From Candidatus Binatia bacterium (GTDB lineage Bacteria > Eisenbacteria > RBG-16-71-46 > SZUA-252): a DNA stretch of 46,521 nucleotides. Shown here in pieces: positions 41,118-46,521 of the stretch. Location: positions 1 through 46,521 of the forward strand of contig DASQJL010000111.1 in the NCBI GenBank assembly GCA_035631035.1. Reading direction: 5' to 3'. A program made the position numbers and the translations under genes. The stretch's first letter is position 1; every line of letters begins with the position of its first letter. The notes below the pieces were generated by a model, which saw only the letters and a program-made list of their open reading frames with translations, did no database searches and was not told the origin of the DNA.

Positions 41118-41146
41118 AGTCTAACGCGTTGGGCTTGCGTTGTCAG
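41118..41146 (-). promoter_or_regulatory. Strong sigma70-type promoter, probably giving a leaderless kinase mRNA
   Basis: On the minus strand CTGACA (41146-41141) and TAGACT (41123-41118) have a 17-base spacer. The -10 box ends nine bases before the A of the ATG at 41108, leaving almost no leader. Confidence 0.65.
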
Positions 41147-41187
41147 CGTCTAGTGCGTGCTTCCCGGGGGGTGTAGAGTGCGGTGCG

Positions 41188-42069
41188 ATGCCCATCGACT
41201 CCTACCGCTTCCTCGATTTCGCCTCGAAGCAGGTCATGAAGGCCTGGGCCTCGCGGGAGAAGCCCGGCTCCATTCCCTTCACGCCGCTTTCGAAGCCGCT
41301 CGGCGAGTGCACCGTGGCTCTGGTCACGTCCGCCGCCGTGGCGCGCAACGATGACCGGCCGTTCGATCAGGAAGGGGAGCGGCGCGACCCGTGGTGGGGC
41401 GACCCGAGCTTCCGCACGATCCCGCTGGGGACCACGGAGCGCGACATCAAGGTGTATCACCTCCACATCGATCCCCGCTTCGGCGAGGCCGACCTGGACG
41501 TGGTGCTGCCGATGCGCCGGCTGGCGGAGCTCGCTTCGAAGGGTTTCGTCGGACGGGCGGCGCCGACGCACTATTCGATGATGGGCTACATCCTGGACCC
41601 GACGGAACTGCTCGTGACCACGGCGCCGGCCATCGCCGGGCGCATGCGCGCCGAGGGCGTGGATGCGGCGGCGCTGGTGCCCGCCTGACCCTTCTGCTGC
41701 CGGTCCGTCGGACTGGTCCAGCGGGTCCTGGAAGCCAGCGGCATCGCGACGGTGATTCTCTCGTGGATCCCGGAGCTGACCCGCGCGGTCGGCGTGCCGC
41801 GGATCGCGGGCATCAGCTATCCGCCGGGAAGGACGCTCGGGGCCGTGGGCGACGCGGACGGCCAGCGCGCCGTGCTGCGGGCTACATTGGAGTTCCTGGA
41901 GCGCGCCACCGGGCCGGACGCGTACGTGGAGCTGCCCTTCGAATGGCCGGAGTCGCCGCTTCGCGCCCGGGCCGCTTCCAAGGATGTACCGCCGCCCCCG
42001 ATCGTCGAGCTCCTGAAGCGAAAACCCTGGCTGGTGACGAACCTCTACACCGGCCGCATTCCCGACTGA
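41188..42069 (+). CDS. Selenoprotein of the glycine/sarcosine/betaine reductase selenoprotein B family, in-frame UGA (Sec167)
   Basis: One reading frame of 293 codons interrupted only by TGA at 41686-41688. The first part (SYRFLDFASKQVMKAWASREKPG, GECTVALVTSAAVARNDDRPFD, DPWWGDPSFRTIP, YHLHIDPRF, VGRAAPTHYSMMGYILDPTELL) and the part after the TGA (RSVGLVQRVLEASGIATVILSWIPELTRAVGVPRIAGISYPPG, LPFEWPES, KRKPWLVTNLYTGRIP) both belong to the same family as I recall it. Read through, the TGA makes UPFCC: a UxxC redox motif where relatives have CxxC or UxxC. A SECIS-like hairpin follows. The protein may be a redox enzyme; true glycine reductase is unlikely because GrdA/C/D are absent nearby. ATG 41188 is the likely start. 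A nonsense mutation is the alternative. Confidence 0.82.
41696..41722 (+). promoter_or_regulatory. Candidate bacterial SECIS element
   Basis: Seven bases after the UGA, GCTG (41696-41699) pairs with CAGC (41719-41722) and CCGGTCC (41700-41706) with GGACTGG (41710-41716, one G-U), leaving a GTC apical loop and a 2-base TC bulge (41717-41718). Bacterial SECIS hairpins lie in the coding region just 3' of the UGA with a short loop that begins with G, which fits. Confidence 0.6.
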
Positions 42070-42079
42070 CCTGACCGCG

Positions 42080-42106
42080 TGATACTTCCCCCGCTCATCC
42101 GTATCA
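42080..42106 (+). promoter_or_regulatory. Candidate ECF-type promoter or operator (TGATAC-N15-GTATCA)
   Basis: TGATAC (42080-42085) and GTATCA (42101-42106) form an inverted repeat, 9 bases before the ECF sigma gene. ECF sigma factors often drive their own genes from two short boxes at this spacing. The symmetry could alternatively mark a repressor site. Confidence 0.4.
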
Positions 42107-42115
42107 TGTCATGCC

Positions 42116-42661
42116 ATGGCGAACGGTAACGCGACTGCGGCGCGCCTCTGGCTCTGGGTGCAGAAGGCGCGCGCAACCGACTGGGACGCTTCGTTCTCGG
42201 AGCAGCTGCCGAGGATCTACAACTTCTTCCGCTACCGCGTCGGGCCCGGCCCGCTGGCGGAGGACCTGACCGCCGCCACGTTCGAGAAGGCCTGGAGCGC
42301 GAGGGAGCGCTACCGCCGCGACCGGGCCGCATTCGGAACCTGGCTGTTCGCCGTGGCCCGGAACGTCGCCGTCGATCACTTCCGGAGCGCGCGAGCGTTG
42401 GTTCCGCTCGACGAGGCCGCGGAGATCCCCGCCGGCCCCACGCCCGAGGAGATCGCCGAGCGCCGCTCCGACGAGGACCGGCTGGGGCGCCTTCTGGAGC
42501 GGCGCCCGGAGCGCGAGCGGGAGCTGCTCGCGCTCAAGTACGGATCCGAGTGCACGAATCGGGAAATCGCCCGCATGACGGGCCTCAGCGAATCGAACGT
42601 CGGAACCATCCTGCACCGTGCGGTGCAGGCACTGCGCGCCGACTGGGACGAAGGAGCCTGA
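42116..42661 (+). CDS. ECF-family RNA polymerase sigma factor
   Basis: A 181-residue sigma factor with region 2 (LPRIYNFFRYRVGPGPLAEDLTAATFEKAWSARERY and GTWLFAVARNVAVDHFR) and region 4 (ERELLALKYGSECTNREIARMTGLSESNVGTILHRAVQALR, a helix-turn-helix). Region 3 is missing as usual for ECF factors. It should direct RNA polymerase to a small regulon that probably includes its own operon. The stop is followed two bases later by the ATG of a membrane protein, then an ABC transporter, an organisation typical of a sigma/anti-sigma/effector unit. There are four bases (TGTC) between the GTATCA box and a second in-frame-looking ATG; ATG 42116 is preferred since it starts the whole domain. Confidence 0.92.
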   Translation: MANGNATAARLWLWVQKARATDWDASFSEQLPRIYNFFRYRVGPGPLAEDLTAATFEKAWSARERYRRDRAAFGTWLFAVARNVAVDHFRSARALVPLDEAAEIPAGPTPEEIAERRSDEDRLGRLLERRPERERELLALKYGSECTNREIARMTGLSESNVGTILHRAVQALRADWDEGA

Positions 42662-42663
42662 CG

Positions 42664-43644
42664 ATGGACGATCGGATGCTTCACGAATATCGCCGCGATC
42701 CCGATCCGCGCTTTGCTCGGGATCTGCGCGAGCGGCTGCGGCGGCTGGAGGAGCGGCGCCCGCTCGCCGCGCGGGGCGTGGTGCGCCTGGCCGCCGTCGT
42801 CGCAGGCGTGGCGGTCGTGGCCGCGCTCTTCGCCATCCCCTCGGTGCGCGTCTCCGCCCAGTCCTTCCTCGAGCTGTTCCGGGTGCGGCGGTTCGCCGCG
42901 GTCCCGTTCAGCGAGTCGCGGTTCGAGACGCTGCGCTCACTGGAGCAGGGGAAGGATCACGGACTCCTCGTGCTCGATCGCGAGGAGACGGTGCTCGATC
43001 CGGGACCGATGCGCTACGTTCCCTCGCGGGAGGCGGCCGCGCCCGAGGCCGGGTTTGCGGTGAGCGCGCCGTCCTATCTGCCCGAGGGACTCGCCGCCGA
43101 CAGCGTCTTCGTCGTGGGAGCGGGGGCGATGAGGCTGTCCTTCAGCGAGGCGAAGTTGCGAGCGGTCCTCCAGCGGCTGGACCTGAACGACGTCCAGGTT
43201 CCCTCCGGGCTGGACGGGCATTGGATCGAGGTGAAGAAGCCTCCCATGGTGTTCCAGAAGTTCCGCTCGCCGCGTAGCCGGAGGGCGATGCTGGTCCAGG
43301 CGCGGAGCCCGGAGGTCTCGGTTCCGGCGGGCTGGGACGTGGAGCGGCTGGCCGAGATCGGGCTGCGCGTCCTGGGCTTGGACGCCGGCGAGGCGCACCG
43401 GATCGCGCGCTCCACCGACTGGCGGAGCACGCTGCTCGTGCCGGTGCCGATGAACGCCAGCACGTTCCGGCAGGTGACCGTGCACGGACAGCCGGGGCTC
43501 CTGATCACGACGGTCGACCGCGGGCCCGACCAGCGCCGCCGCGAGGGAGCGGTGCTGATGTGGACGGAGGGGGAGCGCGTGTTCTGCCTCCAGGGCAACC
43601 TCACCGGACGGGATCTGATGCAGATGGCGGAGTCGGTCTCGTAG
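42664..43644 (+). CDS. Single-pass membrane protein, probable anti-sigma factor
   Basis: A 326-residue protein. The N-terminal 40 residues are charged and helical (LHEYRRDPDPRFARDLRERLRRLEERR), as in the cytoplasmic part of anti-sigma factors, followed by one membrane segment at about 40-62 (LAAVVAGVAVVAALFAIP). The outer domain of about 260 residues has no family I recognise, but FAVSAPSYLPEGLAADSVFVV resembles the DUF4367-like domain of some sigma-associated membrane proteins. No HxxxCxxC zinc motif is present, so it is not a ZAS-type anti-sigma factor. It starts two bases after the ECF stop and precedes the ABC exporter by five bases, so all four genes form one operon. Confidence 0.75.
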   Translation: MDDRMLHEYRRDPDPRFARDLRERLRRLEERRPLAARGVVRLAAVVAGVAVVAALFAIPSVRVSAQSFLELFRVRRFAAVPFSESRFETLRSLEQGKDHGLLVLDREETVLDPGPMRYVPSREAAAPEAGFAVSAPSYLPEGLAADSVFVVGAGAMRLSFSEAKLRAVLQRLDLNDVQVPSGLDGHWIEVKKPPMVFQKFRSPRSRRAMLVQARSPEVSVPAGWDVERLAEIGLRVLGLDAGEAHRIARSTDWRSTLLVPVPMNASTFRQVTVHGQPGLLITTVDRGPDQRRREGAVLMWTEGERVFCLQGNLTGRDLMQMAESVS

Positions 43645-43649
43645 GCGTC

Positions 43650-44588
43650 GTGACCGAGCACGTCATCGAGACGCGCGGGCTGCGGAAGCAGTTCGGCGCG
43701 AAGACCGCGGTCGAGGACCTCTCCCTGGTCGTGCGCCGGGGAGAGGTCTTCGGTTTTCTGGGCCCGAATGGGGCGGGGAAGACCACGTCGATCAAGATGC
43801 TGCTCGGGCTGGTGGCGCCCACCTCCGGGTCGGCCAGCGTCCTGGGCGCTCCGCTGGGCGACCGCCGCACGCGCGCACGGCTGGGATTTCTCCCCGAGCA
43901 CTTCCGATTCCAGGAGTGGCTCACGGGGCGCGAGCTCCTGCACCTGCACGCGCGGCTCCTCGGGCTCAGCGCGTCGGACGGCCGCGCGCGCGCCGAGACG
44001 CTGCTCGCCCGGGTGGATCTCCAGGACGCGGCCCGGCGTCCCATCCGGACCTACTCGAAGGGGATGATGCAGCGGGTGGGCCTGGCGCAGGCGCTCCTGG
44101 GCCAGCCGGAGCTGGTATTCCTGGACGAGCCCACGTCGGGGCTCGATCCTCTGGGAAGGCTCTTGGTGCGGGACCTCATCCACGAGCTGGGGCAGAGCGG
44201 CACGACCGTGTTCCTGAACTCGCACCTGCTCGGCGAGGTCGAGGCCACCTGCAGCAGGGTGTCCTTCGTGAAGGAAGGGCGCACGGTCCACGACATGGTC
44301 GTGGGCGAGGCGCAGGCGCGCATCCTGGTCGAGCTTCGCACGGGCGGGATGGCCTCGGAAGCTCGCGAGACGGCGGCCCGCTTCGGCCGCGTGCTGGACG
44401 GCGCCTCACCCGGTGCGGAAGGCCCCCAGGCCAGGCTCCGCGTCGAGGTGCCCGGCGAAGAGCGCCTGCCCGAGCTGGCTCGAGCGCTCGTGGAGCGCGG
44501 CGTTCCCGTCTACGAGATGCGCGTCGCCCACAAGTCGCTCGAGTCGTGGTTCCTCGAGGTGATGGGCGAAGATCAGAGGCCCGGATGA
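43650..44588 (+). CDS. ABC transporter ATP-binding protein (ABC-2 export type)
   Basis: A 312-residue ATPase. Walker A is GPNGAGKTT, the signature is the atypical YSKGMMQRVGLAQAL (for LSGGQ), Walker B is LVFLDEPTSGLDP and the switch His is in NSHLLGEVE. The YSKGM-type signature is usual for CcmA/NatA-like ATPases that pair with ABC-2 permeases. The C-terminal 85 residues form the regulatory extension common in this group. GTG 43650 is chosen since it starts the conserved first strand (VIETRGLRKQFG). The stop overlaps the permease ATG by four bases. Substrate unknown; control by the upstream ECF sigma factor is likely. Confidence 0.92.
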   Translation: MTEHVIETRGLRKQFGAKTAVEDLSLVVRRGEVFGFLGPNGAGKTTSIKMLLGLVAPTSGSASVLGAPLGDRRTRARLGFLPEHFRFQEWLTGRELLHLHARLLGLSASDGRARAETLLARVDLQDAARRPIRTYSKGMMQRVGLAQALLGQPELVFLDEPTSGLDPLGRLLVRDLIHELGQSGTTVFLNSHLLGEVEATCSRVSFVKEGRTVHDMVVGEAQARILVELRTGGMASEARETAARFGRVLDGASPGAEGPQARLRVEVPGEERLPELARALVERGVPVYEMRVAHKSLESWFLEVMGEDQRPG

Positions 44589-45424
44589 GACCGGGCGGCG
44601 TGCTGACGGTCGCGCACCTGACGATCCACGAGGCCGCGCGCCGGAAGATCCTGCTCGCGGCCCTGATCGCCGGCTTGGCGTTCCTCACGCTTTACGGCGT
44701 GGGACTCCACTTCATCGTCCGCGACGTGTCGGCGCACGAGACGTCGATCCTCGAGCGGCGCGTCTTTCTCAACGTCATGACCCTGGCCGGCCTCTACGCG
44801 TCCAGCCTCCTCACGGTCATGACCGCCGTCCTCCTCCCGGTCGATACCCTTTCCGGCGAGATCGCTTCCGGGGTCATCCAGACGGTCGCGGTGCGGCCCA
44901 TCCGCCGGCGCGACATCGTCCTCGGGAAGTGGCTCGGGCATTGGCTCGTCATGGGCGCCTACCTTCTCCTGCTCGCCGGCGGCGTTCTCGCCCTCACGCG
45001 GGCGCTCGCCCACTTCACACCGCCCGGCGTCCTGAGGGGACTGCCGCTGATGCTCCTCGAAGGAACGGTGCTCCTCACCCTCTCCATCGCGGGCGGCTCG
45101 CGTTTGAGCACCGTGACCAACGGCATCCTCGCGTTCGGCCTCTTCGGGCTCGCCTTCATCGGAAACTGGGTGGAGCAGATCGGCACCTACGCCGACAACA
45201 CCGCCGCCGCACAGGTGGGAACCGTGGCCAGCCTCATCATGCCGAGCGAATCGCTCTGGCAGCTCGCCGCCACCCAGATGCAGCCCACCATTCTGCGCGA
45301 GCTGGGCGGGTCGCCCTTCTCGCCGGTGTCGGTTCCGAGCGCGGCGATGGTGTGGTGGGCGATCGGCTACGTCGTCATCGCACTCGCGCTGGGCGTGCGG
45401 GCGTTTCGCCGGCGCGCCCTGTAG
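44585..45424 (+). CDS. ABC-2 type transporter permease
   Basis: A 279-residue membrane protein with about six hydrophobic segments (ILLAALIAGLAFLTLYGVGLHF, VMTLAGLYASSLLTVMTAVLL, HWLVMGAYLLLLAGGVLAL, LMLLEGTVLLTLSIAGG, GILAFGLFGLAFIGNWV, MVWWAIGYVVIALALGV). SGEIASGVIQTVAVRPIRRRDIVLGKWLG is the hallmark cytoplasmic loop of ABC-2 permeases that contacts the ATPase. The ATGA overlap couples it to the ATP-binding gene. It is the last gene of the ECF operon and converges with the Tyr-rich protein gene (seven bases between stops). Confidence 0.9.
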   Translation: MRPGGVLTVAHLTIHEAARRKILLAALIAGLAFLTLYGVGLHFIVRDVSAHETSILERRVFLNVMTLAGLYASSLLTVMTAVLLPVDTLSGEIASGVIQTVAVRPIRRRDIVLGKWLGHWLVMGAYLLLLAGGVLALTRALAHFTPPGVLRGLPLMLLEGTVLLTLSIAGGSRLSTVTNGILAFGLFGLAFIGNWVEQIGTYADNTAAAQVGTVASLIMPSESLWQLAATQMQPTILRELGGSPFSPVSVPSAAMVWWAIGYVVIALALGVRAFRRRAL

Positions 45425-45431
45425 CGCGGCG

Positions 45432-46520
45432 TCAACGGCCGCGCTCGCGCTTCACGTCCTCTCGCGAACGCTGCTTCTCCTGACGAGGCTCCTCCGACTT
45501 CTTGTCCCGGGGTTCCTCCGGCGCCGGCTTCGGGCGCACGGCCGGCGGGGGCTCGGGCTTGTCTTCGCGATTCGATCGCTCGCGCGCGCGGTACTCGCGC
45601 TCCAGGTCGCCGGGCGCGGGACGCTCCCGTGAAGGCGTTGCTCTCTCCTGACGTGGCGACGGCCGTTCCCGAGGGGGCTCCGGCCGTTCACGCGGAGGCG
45701 TCGGCCGCTCGCGCGGTGGAATCGGCCGCTCGCGCGGAGGCGCGGGCCGCTCGCGCGGCGGCAACGGCCGGTCGCGAGGGGGCGTGGGCTGATCGGGCGT
45801 ATTGTTGCGGGGCGGAGCCGGGCGTTCGACCGCCGGCTCGCCTCGCCGCCGGTTCTCCTGGGGCGGCGTGGGCTTGGCCGGGGGAAGGGGCGTCTCTTCG
45901 CGTTCCCGCGTGGTCGTCGTCGATGGCGGAAGGACCGGGATGTTCGTCGGCTTCCATTCGCTGCCGGTTCTCACCCGCCACGTTCCATCTCCCTCGCGGC
46001 GATAGACGCGTCCGTCCTTGCCGCCGAACACGTCGTTGGGGACAGGGGATGGACGGGTGATCGGCCGGGCGATCGAGCGGCTGCGGACGCGATCGACGCG
46101 CGTGACGTTCTCCGGCCGGTTGTAGAGGTTGGAGGGCAGCCCTTCCAACGCGGCGTTCCGCACGCGTCGCGGGCGGGTGCGCAGCAGCGCCATGTCCTGA
46201 GCCACCAGCGGGCGCCGGAATCCGCCCGGGCCGAACCACTTCGACCGGGTGCGGCCGCGGGCGACGGAGGAATCCGAGCGCCAGCGGTTGCCGACACGGA
46301 GGAAGCCCGTGCTGTAGCTGAAGCCGAAACTCCACCGGCCCAGCCAGGGGTTGTACCGGGCGTGGAAGCCCCAGGTGAAACGGCGCGGATAGTAGTGATG
46401 CCGGCCCCGCCAGCCGTGGTACCGGTACCCGGTCCCGTAGACGACGGTGCCGTGATAGGGATACCAGCCCAGGTAGCCCGGCAGATAGCCGACATACACG
46501 ACGTCCGGCGTGGCCTCGTA
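45432..46520 (-). CDS. Tyr/Gly-rich surface-type protein with Pro-Arg repeat tail (5' end outside window)
   Basis: The frame is open to the window edge (YEATPDVVYVGYLPGYLG), so the start lies beyond 46521. The visible 362 residues have three parts. The first is rich in Tyr, Gly, Trp and His (WYPYHGTVVYGTGYRYHGW, YNPWLGRWSFGFSYSTGF), a pattern seen in proteins annotated as carbohydrate-binding family V/XII from soil bacteria. The middle has NDVFGGKDGRVYRREGDGTWRVR, a small repeat common in the same proteins. The tail from about residue 200 is Pro/Arg/Glu-rich, with at least five PPRERPx heptads, and ends highly charged. It is probably cell-surface associated; function is unknown. Confidence 0.7.
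   Translation of the reverse strand, partial: YEATPDVVYVGYLPGYLGWYPYHGTVVYGTGYRYHGWRGRHHYYPRRFTWGFHARYNPWLGRWSFGFSYSTGFLRVGNRWRSDSSVARGRTRSKWFGPGGFRRPLVAQDMALLRTRPRRVRNAALEGLPSNLYNRPENVTRVDRVRSRSIARPITRPSPVPNDVFGGKDGRVYRREGDGTWRVRTGSEWKPTNIPVLPPSTTTTREREETPLPPAKPTPPQENRRRGEPAVERPAPPRNNTPDQPTPPRDRPLPPRERPAPPRERPIPPRERPTPPRERPEPPRERPSPRQERATPSRERPAPGDLEREYRARERSNREDKPEPPPAVRPKPAPEEPRDKKSEEPRQEKQRSREDVKRERGR
45682..45790. repeat. 21-bp tandem repeats encoding PPRERPx heptads
   Basis: About five imperfect 21-base units encode PPRERP followed by A, I, T, E or S on the minus strand. Such a low-complexity array can expand or contract by slippage without loss of frame. Confidence 0.85.
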
Positions 46521-46521
46521 G

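Noticed and set aside
41752-42069. Separate 105-aa gene starting at GTG 41752
   Set aside because: It is in the same frame as the preceding gene and supplies the missing C-terminal half of one family; read-through at UGA explains both pieces.

Overview
The window is GC-rich (often 65-75% G+C by eye), densely packed, and reads as chromosome from a Gram-negative-type, probably environmental bacterium. Evidence for a cell envelope with an outer membrane: a small beta-barrel protein, lipoproteins and many signal peptides. Large Hanks-type kinases fused to TolB/WD40-like propellers, DUF1684, M16/M29/M32 peptidases and GTG/TTG starts recall uncultivated soil lineages such as Eisenbacteria, Acidobacteria or Gemmatimonadota. 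That placement is a guess; there is no rRNA or tRNA in the window. No insertion sequence, CRISPR array or phage gene was seen, and no gene-free stretch exceeds 300 bases.

Layout. 1-3.1 kb: a truncated exported protein, a glycosyltransferase/polysaccharide deacetylase fusion and an exported TPR protein. 3.1-6.2 kb: an arsenic operon (arsR, ACR3 efflux pump, metallophosphoesterase, each overlapping the next by 4 nt) divergent from a short-chain dehydrogenase, with a perfect inverted repeat between them. 6.2-12.3 kb: M29 and M32 peptidases, a membrane coiled-coil protein with an attenuator-like leader, a methyltransferase, a beta-barrel protein and a DUF1684 lipoprotein. 12.4-24.7 kb: a large hybrid histidine kinase, exported proteins, an alpha/beta hydrolase, FtsH, an NAD(P)-binding DUF2867-type protein and an M16 protease.

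24.9-41.1 kb is dominated by three Hanks-type Ser/Thr kinases (24912-27542, 31742-35671, 38457-41108). Between the first two lies the most interesting locus: a minus-strand operon, visibly lower in G+C, with its own good sigma70-like promoter. It encodes a 154-aa protein whose only two cysteines sit in a C-terminal Ser-x4-Cys / Thr-x4-Cys tail, an APH-fold kinase, and a protein joining a HopA1-like domain to a LanC cyclase domain with all three zinc ligands. I read this as a lanthipeptide pathway with a free-standing kinase, related in parts to class V systems, but with presumed lyase and cyclase fused.

41.2-42.1 kb carries a second strong signal: a glycine/sarcosine/betaine reductase selenoprotein B-family gene interrupted by an in-frame UGA that forms a UxxC motif, followed at once by a SECIS-like hairpin. 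It is probably a selenoprotein that an ordinary gene caller would split. 42.1-45.4 kb is an ECF sigma factor, a membrane (anti-sigma-like) protein and an ABC exporter pair. The window ends in a truncated Tyr/Gly-rich surface protein with a Pro-Arg repeat tail.
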